Shown here: in pieces, positions 43,721-51,265 of the stretch | How positions within the stretch are numbered: position 1 is the first letter of the stretch | Layout of the letters: every line of letters begins with the position of its first letter | DNA from: Chitinophaga sp. CF118 | Lineage (GTDB): Bacteria; Bacteroidota; Bacteroidia; Chitinophagales; Chitinophagaceae | NCBI RefSeq assembly: GCF_900112615.1 | Contig: NZ_FOMK01000002.1 | Coordinates: 744,001 to 808,000, forward strand | DNA: 64,000 nt | Direction of reading: 5' to 3' | The notes under the pieces: model-generated | What the model was told of the DNA's origin: nothing | Seen by the model: only the letters and a program-made list of their open reading frames with translations | Databases searched by the model: none | Translations under genes and position numbers: made by a program

Positions 43721-44119
43721 AACAACCGCCACACGCCATACACCTTAAAAAATGCTGCAAATCAGACAATTGACCAATTTCAGACGGATGGAGAGTGGGG
43801 AGGAACATATAAGAGTTATAGTTTAACAGCAGGTACATACACTATGCCTTGTGCAGCTGCTGGTAGTTGCGGAACATTGGGTGTGGGTGATTGTTCTATT
43901 TCCTGGCTTAATGAGGTACAGGATTCTAGTTATTCACTCATGGGCGGCATTAGAGTGAAAAAGATTATTACCCTGGATAGTCTGAATCAGGGGGCACCAT
44001 TAATCAGGGAGTTTAAGTATAGAAATGAAGATAATTCTACCTCTGGGCTTGCCTTTTATAAACTCTGCAACCGCGCAATTGTAGCCTTGTTGTTAACGAA
44101 GTTAAAAATACCCAAATAA
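43721..44119 (+). pseudogene. Remnant of an RHS-like secreted repeat protein
   Basis: An open frame with no good start, from ~43721, reads NNRHTPYTLKNAANQTIDQF, QTDGEWGGTYKSYSLTAGTY ... LMGGIRVKKIITLDSLNQGA, PLIREFKYRNEDN, then a different tail to TAA 44119. MGGIRVKKI...I.R.F.Y resembles Bacteroidota secreted proteins with RHS/YD-like repeats that carry C-terminal toxins. An ATG 43844 could start a 91-residue product, but the block looks truncated at both ends. Confidence 0.5.
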
Positions 44120-44191
44120 AGGCACCTGGTCCCCTGATTTTGTCGGAGTCACAGATTTTCAGTAATTTAAGAGTACTCAAAAGATTATTTT

Positions 44192-45031
44192 ATGGCCAGA
44201 CAGGAAAGCCTGCTCAAATTCACCGGTAAATTGGGAAACGTGATCGGTTACCGGAATAAAAAAGACTATTTATTGCGCAGTGCTTCTGCTGTCGTGAGGC
44301 AGACATCTGCTACCAAAAGAGCGGCAAGGGATTTTGGAACCGCCAGTAAAGCCGGTAAGCTTATCCGCCATGCATTGAATGAATACCTGCAGCATTGTTA
44401 CGATAGTTCATTGACTAACCGCCTGAATAAAACATTAGGTGAAATAGTTCGTGCTGATGACAGTCACAAAGCGGGTCTACGAGTGCCGGTAGCCGCTAAT
44501 ATGCAATCTTTACGTGGGTTTCGGTTTAACAGTCATACAGGTATTCAGCACCTTTTGGCAGGCAATCCTGTTATTGATAATAATAATGCAGATATCAGTA
44601 TCTCATTCCCGGAAACCGCCATCAGCAATAATAAAGCAACCCATATTATAATAAAAGCGATAGCACTGTCAGTCAATTTCGCACAGCAAAAAACCCACCG
44701 ACTGGTAAGCGAAGCTGTAGTGATCAGATGTGGAGAAAAGCAGATTCTACCTACGATTACATTAAATCCCGATAGAAAAGATCTTACCCTCATTATGCTG
44801 GAAATACTATCCTGTTATGAGGTAAACGGTCAGCTGCATCTATGCCAGAACAAAAAGGGCGCTGCACTGGATATTATTGGTATACTACCACCAATGGAAT
44901 CGCCTGAAGCTATAAAAAGCAAATACAGTAACAAGGCTCCCAAACTTAAGATCATTCCATCATACATACAACCTTCCAGACGTTCTTGTATCATGCTACC
45001 CGTTGTCTTCAGTTCCTTCCCGGAAGGGTAG
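44192..45031 (+). CDS. Conserved hypothetical protein (DUF6266-like N-terminus)
   Basis: A 279-residue protein. The start MARQESLLKFTGKLGNVIGY is similar to the opening (GxLxGKxGxVxGxxxxG) of DUF6266 proteins, but the rest is not clearly related. The middle part is rich in Asn and Ile with beta-strand pattern. No signal peptide or membrane helix, and no function suggested. It is a single gene after the toxin debris and could be a surface or structural protein of unknown kind. Confidence 0.5.
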   Translation: MARQESLLKFTGKLGNVIGYRNKKDYLLRSASAVVRQTSATKRAARDFGTASKAGKLIRHALNEYLQHCYDSSLTNRLNKTLGEIVRADDSHKAGLRVPVAANMQSLRGFRFNSHTGIQHLLAGNPVIDNNNADISISFPETAISNNKATHIIIKAIALSVNFAQQKTHRLVSEAVVIRCGEKQILPTITLNPDRKDLTLIMLEILSCYEVNGQLHLCQNKKGAALDIIGILPPMESPEAIKSKYSNKAPKLKIIPSYIQPSRRSCIMLPVVFSSFPEG

Positions 45032-45333
45032 TATAAAGCCGGTTTCCCACAATTAAAAAATAGGATTCTTACACTACGGAAACAGCCTTCCGTTAGCATT
45101 GCTATGCTTTATAGCGATAATTGTCCGCATTTTATACCAGTTTGCTTCCTGCAATCAGTATCTCCCCCTCTAAAAAGTGACTTTAAGAAGCTTTTAATTA
45201 TAAATAACACTTTCCCAACCCCAATCTGCTAAAAGTCCACCTTATCTCCACCCATACAAGTACTATCATAGTACTTAAACTACTGAATCATTAAGATAAA
45301 ACCCTCATCTCCTTTAATACCTCTACAAGCAAA
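45032..45333. other. Gene-free region before two hairpins
   Basis: AT-rich with no coding signal on either strand. It lies between the convergent ends of the hypothetical gene and the GH18 gene. Confidence 0.35.
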
Positions 45334-45351
45334 AGGCTCCTAATGGAGCCT
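45334..45351. terminator. Hairpin AGGCTCC / GGAGCCT
   Basis: 7-bp perfect stem with TAAT loop, 300 bp after the 44192 gene. It could terminate that gene or GH18 read-through. Confidence 0.45.
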
Positions 45352-45385
45352 GATTGAGCATTATAGCTCAACATTAATTAAAACT

Positions 45386-45429
45386 AAATGGGAGTAAACA
45401 GACCCTTTCAGTCATATTTACCCCCATTT
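45386..45429 (-). terminator. Terminator hairpin at the end of the GH18 gene
   Basis: Arms 45386-45398 (AAATGGGAGTAAA) and 45417-45429 pair over 13 bp with one mismatch, just 7 bp beyond the GH18 stop on the reverse strand. The right end of the transcript direction is A/T-rich. Confidence 0.6.
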
Positions 45430-45435
45430 CCAGTG

Positions 45436-46383
45436 CTATTTCTTCAGATGCTCAATAATCTTTGTAGTATAACTGATGTCTTTAGTAATATTCCCATTCT
45501 GATCCTTGTTGTGATAACTACACCCAAAGATAAATTCCATCATTCCACTACCCGGAGCTGCTTTACGCAGTGTATCTGCTATTTTCAGTTCCTGACCCGG
45601 AGGGGTAGCCTGACCAGCATTAATTGCACAACCGGCTCCTACTCCTATCAATACATTTTTAGTATCGCCGATCGCATCGCCATATGACTTAATCCATGTC
45701 ATAACATTTGCGGCTGTATTCCAATAGGACATAGTCATCACATAGTCTATGTATTTTTTAGACCGTCTGATCTGGGCAATATTGCGATTGTTATAATCTA
45801 CAACAGACAAGAGTCTGCCGGTTTTAGAATCAGGACCGATGTATTTAGCCAATGCAATAATGCCGCTATCAATGTTGGCGCTGGTCACATTTCCATACTC
45901 CAGATCAAGATCAACACCATCCAGTTGCCAGTTGTCCAGTGAGTCTTTCACCACCTTAGCCATAGCTGCTGCCTCTGTTCCGGACAGGTTTACCAGATTT
46001 CCCGCAAAGGAAGTACCTACTACCCTTATGCCTCTCTTTTGCAGATTATGCGCCAGTGTCAACACATCACTCCAGTTATTCTGACCAGATACGCCTCTGT
46101 GTTCAAACTCCCATCCGCCAGCAGTAGTCTTCCCTATACCCAGCGTAAAAATGTTCACCACATCCACACTATCCGGAATGGCATCCAGCGGCCCGACTGA
46201 AGACCGGTCATAACAACAGCCTCCCCAATACTCTACGAGCAGCGGTCTTTTTGTGAGTAGTTTAACAGGTGTTACAGTAGTATCGGGACCGTTAGTACCG
46301 GGAGGTGTATCGTCCCTTTTACAGGAGATAGAAAAAATGAGTAATGCAACCAGTGCAACATACAACGTAGAAGTGAATTTCAT
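45436..46383 (-). CDS. GH18 lipoprotein (chitinase / endo-N-acetylglucosaminidase-like)
   Basis: A 315-residue predicted lipoprotein of glycoside hydrolase family 18. The signal peptide is MKFTSTLYVALVALLIFSIS followed by Cys. The start was set at ATG 46383, 14 codons after a longer in-frame start, so that the lipobox is near residue 20. The barrel includes LLVEYWGGCCYDRSS, then the catalytic DxxDxDxE motif as DGVDLDLEYG near residue 160, intact, and VMTMSYWN. Small GH18 lipoproteins of this type include endo-beta-N-acetylglucosaminidases; chitinase is the alternative. It follows a sigma factor/anti-sigma-like pair. Confidence 0.85.
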   Translation of the reverse strand: MKFTSTLYVALVALLIFSISCKRDDTPPGTNGPDTTVTPVKLLTKRPLLVEYWGGCCYDRSSVGPLDAIPDSVDVVNIFTLGIGKTTAGGWEFEHRGVSGQNNWSDVLTLAHNLQKRGIRVVGTSFAGNLVNLSGTEAAAMAKVVKDSLDNWQLDGVDLDLEYGNVTSANIDSGIIALAKYIGPDSKTGRLLSVVDYNNRNIAQIRRSKKYIDYVMTMSYWNTAANVMTWIKSYGDAIGDTKNVLIGVGAGCAINAGQATPPGQELKIADTLRKAAPGSGMMEFIFGCSYHNKDQNGNITKDISYTTKIIEHLKK

Positions 46384-46448
46384 GTACCAGGGTCTTTTAA
46401 TGTTAATGATTTTAATTAGACACATCTGGCATTATAGAACGCATTAAT

Positions 46449-46976
46449 CTATACATTCGTATATTCTCTTAGTACCCCCCTGATCTTATTGATTCTACCC
46501 GCCCAGATCTTCCACAGGGAAAAGACCTGTATTCCCAGCAAACAGATAATGACCGCCAGTCCGTAGTACTTACCGGAAGTCCATGTGATGTTTGCAAGGA
46601 AGAATAACATGATACCTGCAAATGCAAGTGCACGGGATACTACCGCTATTACAGCATAACGCTGCAGTTTTTCAAGATATACAGTTAGAGATTGTTTCAG
46701 GTTACCGTTGCCTACATTATTTTTTGTGCTGAAGTATCCTGTAATATTGTGCAGTAAAAGAAATACTACAGATATAATCAGGGTCATATTCAGGAGGAAT
46801 GATTTATTGCGCCCATCAAAAAAATCATAATACACCAGCAGGAAAATGGAATAACATATTGTTTCAATTGTTAGTTGTCGCCTGATATCTCTTAATACAG
46901 GATTTTTTATTGTAATCTCACTTCTGTATTCAGCACCAGCCGTGTTCCATGCTGATTTTAAAGGATCTGTTTGCAT
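46449..46976 (-). CDS. Four-helix membrane protein, likely partner of the ECF sigma factor
   Basis: A 175-residue protein. An N-terminal ~35-residue cytosolic part (PLKSAWNTAGAEYRSEITI) is followed by four membrane helices in two pairs (e.g. LTIETICYSIFLLVYY and AFAGIMLFFLANITW). It lies 4 bp after the sigma-factor gene on the same strand, the position of an anti-sigma factor. The small membrane proteins next to Bacteroidota ECF sigmas are often unassigned. The role is inferred from position only. Confidence 0.6.
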   Translation of the reverse strand: MQTDPLKSAWNTAGAEYRSEITIKNPVLRDIRRQLTIETICYSIFLLVYYDFFDGRNKSFLLNMTLIISVVFLLLHNITGYFSTKNNVGNGNLKQSLTVYLEKLQRYAVIAVVSRALAFAGIMLFFLANITWTSGKYYGLAVIICLLGIQVFSLWKIWAGRINKIRGVLREYTNV

Positions 46977-46980
46977 AGTG

Positions 46981-47448
46981 TTAAAGTTTGAGGATACTTT
47001 TAATCTTTGTTTTAATCCGGTTCAGTTTTACGCCTACATAATTTTCATCGATACCAATGATAGCTGCAATCTCCTGGTAACTCATATCTTCCAGGTAAAG
47101 GGCTATAATTGCCTTTTCACTGTCATTCAACTGCTTCAGTGCTGCAAATAGCAGTTCCTGTTGCAGATTACCCCCGGAGGGATCAGCAACCTGTTCCGGT
47201 AGTGCTACCGGGTAAGTGATCTCAGGCCGGTGTTTACGAAAAGAAGCCAGGGCAGTATTGAGCGCAATCCGGTACATCCAGGAAGAAAGTTTTGCCCGTC
47301 CTTCAAAAGAGGGGAAAGCCTTCCATAACTGATACACAATCTCCTGGAACAGGTCTTGCCTGTCCTCCGGAGAATCGCGGTAAAGTCGGCAGACTTTGTG
47401 AATAATCCCCTGATGCTGGCGTATCATCTGTAAAAATTCATCTTCCAT
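46981..47448 (-). CDS. ECF-type RNA polymerase sigma factor
   Basis: A 155-residue sigma-70 family protein with region 2 (YRDSPEDRQDLFQEIVYQLW, WMYRIALNTALASFRKH) and region 4 (ALKQLNDSEKAIIALYLEDM, SYQEIAAIIGIDENYVGVKL). Length and motifs fit ECF sigma factors of Bacteroidota. It probably forms a unit with the membrane protein 4 bp downstream, and regulates genes not visible here. Confidence 0.92.
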   Translation of the reverse strand: MEDEFLQMIRQHQGIIHKVCRLYRDSPEDRQDLFQEIVYQLWKAFPSFEGRAKLSSWMYRIALNTALASFRKHRPEITYPVALPEQVADPSGGNLQQELLFAALKQLNDSEKAIIALYLEDMSYQEIAAIIGIDENYVGVKLNRIKTKIKSILKL

Positions 47449-47553
47449 TTTATCAGTCTGATTTCTCGTATTAGTTGCCTGAAAAGTAAAAAACTTACAA
47501 ATGAAGTATATTTGTGCGCTTTTTATAAATATCCGCCTTCAAATCGAGAATCA

Positions 47554-47946
47554 ATGAACTTTTACACACGGAAATGGGTAAAACCAGAAGACCTGAATGC
47601 ACATGGTACATTATTCGGCGGTAGCCTGCTGCGCTGGATAGACGAAGAGGCTGCTATTTACTCCATTATTCAGCTGGGGACTAACAGATGTGTTACTAAG
47701 TATATGTCTGAGATCAATTTCATCAACTCCGCCAAACAAGGTGATATTATAGAACTGGGAATCAAGGCCATCAGTTTTGGACGCACGTCACTTACACTGG
47801 CTTGTGAAGTAAGGAATAAGATTACCAAAAAGAGTATTTTGACTATAGATAAAATTGTATTTGTGAGTGTAGATGAACAGGGTATTCCATATCCGCATGG
47901 AAAGACGGAGATTACCTACACTGATGAGAGGTTGCGTGAAGATTGA
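47554..47946 (+). CDS. Acyl-CoA thioesterase, hotdog fold (YciA-like)
   Basis: A 130-residue hotdog thioesterase hydrolysing acyl-CoA. Typical YciA/BACH segments: WVKPEDLNAHGTLFGGSLLR, WIDEEAAIYSI, CVTKYMSEINFINSAKQGDI and IKAISFGRTSLTLACEVRN. The start is ATG 47554 (MNFYTRKW), preferred over 47512, which adds a non-conserved leader. It diverges from the sigma-factor gene. A decayed piece with similar sequence (KYVSEINFFF) lies at ~48356-48390. Confidence 0.88.
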   Translation: MNFYTRKWVKPEDLNAHGTLFGGSLLRWIDEEAAIYSIIQLGTNRCVTKYMSEINFINSAKQGDIIELGIKAISFGRTSLTLACEVRNKITKKSILTIDKIVFVSVDEQGIPYPHGKTEITYTDERLRED

Positions 47947-48054
47947 TTTATAATGAAGTGCGTACTTTCCTACTAATGCACTTTCCTTTTTCTTTATTAA
48001 CGGATTGTAACCATTGCAGATACATTTTTCCGGGTCCAGATCTTACGATGTCCA

Positions 48055-48273
48055 GATATTGGCAAAGACATTTGCATTGGTGGCGGCGTTTCGACCATCC
48101 GTCAATTCTTACAAACAGGCTATATTAATGAAATGCACCTGGCATTCTCCCCGGTATTTCTTGGTAGCGGAGAACAATTATTTTCAGGAATAGATATGTC
48201 TGCCTTAGGCTTCAATCAAGTCCAAAAAATAAATGGAGAAAAAGCAACGCATATTATTGTAACAAAAAGTTAG
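48055..48273 (+). pseudogene. RibD C-terminal / dihydrofolate-reductase-like fragment
   Basis: 73 codons read DIGKDICIGGGVSTIRQFLQ, TGYINEMHLAFSPVFLGSGE, QLFSGIDMSALGFNQVQK and end at TAG 48271. This is the C-terminal third of the RibD_C/YyaP family of reductases (GGGxxTIRxxLxxGLIDExHLxxxPVxLGxGE). The N-terminal two-thirds, with the cofactor-binding start, is missing; upstream sequence does not match. It is a truncated relic. Confidence 0.75.
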
Positions 48274-48494
48274 TGCGAACTGAGGTACTGTTTATAGCAT
48301 GATCCTGGCATTCTTAAGTGAGGACTTTGGTTCTGCCGCCATCATCAATAATAAATATGTGTCGGAGATCAATTTCTTCTTTCCGTGCTGAATTAGGCCT
48401 GCTTAGGCAATACGGAGTAACTGGTTAGTGCTATTGTCTTTGAAGAATTTCAAATTTGGAGCCGACAAGCTTTATCGCAAGAGCGACTGATATA
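48274..48494. other. Decayed region with a thioesterase-like scrap
   Basis: 48350-48390 encodes NNKYVSEINFFF, close to the thioesterase CVTKYMSEINFIN, before stops. No intact gene. Confidence 0.35.
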
Positions 48495-48548
48495 TTATAT
48501 GAATGTAGAAGGGTTCAGATATCTCTGAACTCTTCTACATTCATATAA
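48495..48548. repeat. 25-bp inverted repeat with a 4-nt loop
   Basis: Arms 48495-48519 and 48524-48548 pair over 25 bp with a single mismatch (inner part AGAAGGGTTCAGA / TCTGAACTCTTCT), loop TATC. It lies in a gene-free region ~220 bp beyond the RibD-like relic and ~230 bp before the end of the next gene. No T run. Confidence 0.85.
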
Positions 48549-48781
48549 CAAGTTATGATTAAATATATTCAAGAAAATGCTGAACTTTTAAAGAGATACA
48601 TTTTACGATTAGAATAACAGATTTGTTATTGCTTGAACTTTGCATTTCTAAATGTTTGTTGATGCCTCATGCAATAAGTTGATAGTTGAGCCCTAAATAT
48701 GCTAATAAGATCATGCGTTCAGAAGGTTAAAGGAACCCTGTATCTAACTTCATATTTCCGGTATAAAAGATGGAACAGTAT

Positions 48782-49513
48782 TTACCATGGTAATACCTCT
48801 CCAGACTCAGAAAAAGTACCCGTTGGACCATTTTCATCCAGCAAGGCTAATGATACGCCTGTTTTCGCACCATCTTCAGGTGTAAGCGGTGCCTGGTCTG
48901 AGCCGATGGATGTTTTAACCCAACCAGGATTTGCCGCGTTTACTTTTATTTTACTTTCGCGAAGCGCTTGGGCCAGGAAAACTGTAAACTGGTTTAATGC
49001 TGTTTTTGACGCACTGTAAGCATAAGGCTTTAAAGCGTACAGCCTATGAGCTTCATCCAAATGAACACCAAAGGAACCGGAAATACTGCTGATATTTACA
49101 ATACGCCCCGCCTCACTTTTTTTGATTGCCGGCAGTAATGCCTGGGTCAGCTCAACGGTTCCAAAATAATTAATGTCAAAAGTATCACGAAGGGTTTGCA
49201 TTGGAACAGTTTCGGTGTTATTTCCAAACCATGCGCTGTCTAAAAATACGGCTGCGTTGTTGACCAGGATGTCCAATGCGCCATACTCGCTTTCGATGTG
49301 ATTTTTAACGTTCTCAATATCTAATGAATCACTGATGTCAAGTTTTATGTAGGTAACATCTAACGATAAATCCCGCAAAATTCTTTCTGCCTTTTTACCT
49401 TCGGTTTCGTTTCTCGCGCCTAATAAAACCTTGATGTTATGTTGCGCAAGTTGTTTTGCTGTTTCAAAACCAATGCCTTTATTGGCACCCGTGACTAATG
49501 CTATCTTTGTCAT
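48782..49513 (-). CDS. Short-chain dehydrogenase/reductase (classical SDR, carbonyl reductase-like)
   Basis: A 243-residue SDR: LVTGANKGIGFETAKQLAQH (cofactor loop), DILVNNAAVF, NISSISGSFG with the catalytic Ser, YSASKTALN with Tyr and Lys, and NPGWVKTSIGS. The order and the longer loop before YSASK are similar to carbonyl reductase-type SDRs. Likely NADP(H)-dependent; substrate unknown. It sits 120 bp downstream of an AraC regulator on the same strand and is probably its target. Confidence 0.9.
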   Translation of the reverse strand: MTKIALVTGANKGIGFETAKQLAQHNIKVLLGARNETEGKKAERILRDLSLDVTYIKLDISDSLDIENVKNHIESEYGALDILVNNAAVFLDSAWFGNNTETVPMQTLRDTFDINYFGTVELTQALLPAIKKSEAGRIVNISSISGSFGVHLDEAHRLYALKPYAYSASKTALNQFTVFLAQALRESKIKVNAANPGWVKTSIGSDQAPLTPEDGAKTGVSLALLDENGPTGTFSESGEVLPW

Positions 49514-49633
49514 TTTGTATATTGTTTAATTACAATGCAAAGATAGAACGGATGGCATAGCCGATGTTAGCGCAAATAAAACCGATCCTTACTAAATTCA
49601 AACCTAATGGTCTCAGATCTTTGAAGGAGTATA

Positions 49634-50482
49634 TTATTCCTTATTTATTTTTCTGTAATCTGTAGGAGATCCATTTGCATGCTTTTTAAAAAACAAATTG
49701 AAATGTGAGGGTTCAGCGAAGCCGAGTGCAAAGGAGATTTCCGCGATGTGCCAATTGGTTAATTTTAATAAGATTTTAGCCTCTTGAACAATTCTTGCTG
49801 CGATGATATCACTTACAGTCCTTCCTTTAGATATCTTTACCTGTCGATTTAAATAATTTGGATGGAGTGATAAGCTGTCTGCGAAATCTTTTGAAGTTTT
49901 AAATTTGATCGTATCCTGCGGCGATTCTATGGGAAACTGCGATTCTAATAATCTTATGAAGGAACAGGCGATAACCTCCGCCGTATTATTTGTTTTTACA
50001 AAAGAGCTAACCGGAGCTAGCTTTTGCGCGTTAAAAATGATTTCAAGAAGATGAGTGCGCTGGAGATTAGCTTTAAACGCGCTGCTGTCTCGCGTTTCCT
50101 TAAATATTTTACTGTAGATATTGATAAAATCATTCGTTTGCTCATCTGTAAGCGAATAAATATGCTGCCTTCCTGGTTTATAGATCGGAAAATCAAGTAA
50201 CCGATAACCACTGTTTGCTTTAGTAATAAACTCCTCTTTAAACACGCAGCTGATTCCGGCATATCCCAAATGAGTCGCCTGTACCCCAAAAGGGATTTTA
50301 GTAGTGGTAAAAAGTAATGAGTTGCCCGAAATATCAATATTTCTATCTTCGAATTCAAGTCGATATTCCCCTTGTAATAGGGTGGCCGTGTAAAATACCT
50401 TCCTGCTGTATTCAAATGAAAAGTAAGGGCTGTTAGCTATGCTCAGGTCAAGTATATGAAAAGTATCTTCAGGCATTTTCAT
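49634..50482 (-). CDS. AraC family transcriptional regulator
   Basis: A 282-residue AraC-type regulator. N-terminal cupin-like half (YRLEFEDRNIDISGNSLLFT, FGVQATHLGYAGISCVFKEE) and HTH pair (FADSLSLHPNYLNRQVKISK and IAEISFALGFAEPSHFNLFF). The last residues SPTDYRKINKE are usual for the family. It is first of a two-gene reverse unit with the SDR at 48782. An alternative start is ATG 50476, two codons inside. Confidence 0.9.
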   Translation of the reverse strand: MKMPEDTFHILDLSIANSPYFSFEYSRKVFYTATLLQGEYRLEFEDRNIDISGNSLLFTTTKIPFGVQATHLGYAGISCVFKEEFITKANSGYRLLDFPIYKPGRQHIYSLTDEQTNDFINIYSKIFKETRDSSAFKANLQRTHLLEIIFNAQKLAPVSSFVKTNNTAEVIACSFIRLLESQFPIESPQDTIKFKTSKDFADSLSLHPNYLNRQVKISKGRTVSDIIAARIVQEAKILLKLTNWHIAEISFALGFAEPSHFNLFFKKHANGSPTDYRKINKE

Positions 50483-50834
50483 ATACTAAAGTAGGTAAAT
50501 AAATTTATTAGATCCACTATCATTTAAAGAAACAGTAACATCAAACCCAAATTTATGAAAAACGCTTACAAACTGTAAAAAACAGTTACAAATGAGGAGA
50601 TTTTATGAAAAACTCTTATGGAAATCTTGTAATAACCTTGGTATTATCAGACTAATCATTGTAAAAGGTACTTTTCTATCTTATCCAGGTTTGTTGTTTG
50701 AGTGTCGCAACCAAACGTATAAACTATTTGGGGCTTAATTGTAAGGAAGTCATATAAGTACTTCCTAACCTCTTGAAGGTGTATTCTAAATCCCTGAATG
50801 CTTTATTTATATCAGACACCTTCGTGAAGATTGA
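50483..50834. other. Intergenic, no gene recognised
   Basis: The divergent spacer between the AraC gene and the EF-G leader region. There are no coding signals. It contains the AraC promoter, not identified by motif. Confidence 0.35.
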
Positions 50835-50864
50835 TTGTTATTTCATAAATAAGTTATACCTTTG
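50835..50864 (+). promoter_or_regulatory. Bacteroidota-type promoter of the EF-G paralogue leader
   Basis: TTG at 50835-50837 and TACCTTTG (TAnnTTTG) at 50857-50864 are separated by 19 bp, the usual spacing of the Bacteroidota -33/-7 boxes. Transcription would start near 50870, giving a leader of roughly 395 nt before the ATG at 51266. Confidence 0.65.
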
Positions 50865-50901
50865 CGTACATTAATTACAAATCTTACAAAGATTACAAAC
50901 A

Positions 50902-51030
50902 ATGCTTAACAACTTTAAATATCAATCAGCGTTCAACGCAAAAACTGTTATCAGAGCAGTTATTGCTAGTACCTGTATTGTCTTTATTAAGAACGGGGAG
51001 GCAAATCCATTCCCGGATATGAGAGGTTAA
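50902..51030 (+). CDS. Candidate leader peptide 1 upstream of the EF-G paralogue
   Basis: A 42-codon ORF: MLNNFKYQSAFNAKTVIRAV, IASTCIVFIKNGEANPFPD, MRG, stop TAA. It begins ~30 nt after the predicted transcription start and ends 24 nt before the first terminator hairpin (51054). Its last codons (GAGAGG at 51021-51026) can pair with CCTCT in the left arm of that hairpin. The placement is that of an attenuation leader. No homologue is known to me. Confidence 0.45.
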   Translation: MLNNFKYQSAFNAKTVIRAVIASTCIVFIKNGEANPFPDMRG

Positions 51031-51053
51031 GTATTTTTCTGGATATTCTTCAG

Positions 51054-51083
51054 AGGCCTCTTCTTCCGAAGTGGCCTTTTTTA
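51054..51083 (+). terminator. Terminator/attenuator 1 in the EF-G leader
   Basis: A 10-bp stem with one mismatch (51054-51063 AGGCCTCTTC, loop TTCC, 51068-51077 GAAGTGGCCT) followed by TTTTTT. It is a complete intrinsic terminator placed ~185 nt before the EF-G start, with no upstream + strand gene other than the leader ORF. Confidence 0.75.
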
Positions 51084-51137
51084 TTTGTCTCCCCTGATCT
51101 TCCTTTTTAATTCATACATTTTTATAACACAGTCAAT

Positions 51138-51191
51138 ATGCAATTGATCATTAAAACATTGAAGTTTTTGCTTACACGGCATGTCCGGTAA
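51138..51191 (+). CDS. Candidate leader peptide 2 (17 aa) upstream of the EF-G paralogue
   Basis: [17 protein letters not shown], ending TAA at 51189-51191. The stop shares its last A with ATG 51191-51193 (TAATG), which opens the frame that runs through the second terminator into EF-G ([20 protein letters not shown]...). Ribosomes reinitiating there would cover the terminator stem. Coding nature is inferred from layout only. Confidence 0.35.
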   Translation: MQLIIKTLKFLLTRHVR

Positions 51192-51217
51192 TGTCAGGTG
51201 CAATGCATATTGCGATG

Positions 51218-51247
51218 AGCCTCCGTTACCGACGAGAGGCTTTTTTT
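51218..51247 (+). terminator. Terminator/attenuator 2 just before the EF-G start
   Basis: Stem AGCCTC (51218-51223) with GAGGCT (51236-51241), extendable by CGT/ACG around a bulged A, followed by TTTTTTT. It ends 19 nt before ATG 51266. A terminator this close to the start codon, downstream of the promoter, implies conditional read-through. Confidence 0.75.
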
Positions 51248-51265
51248 ATTTTTAATAATACAACA

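Noticed and set aside
45388-45687. 99-codon + strand frame over the end of GH18
   Set aside because: It is antisense to the GH18 reading frame, which is well supported by its catalytic motif.
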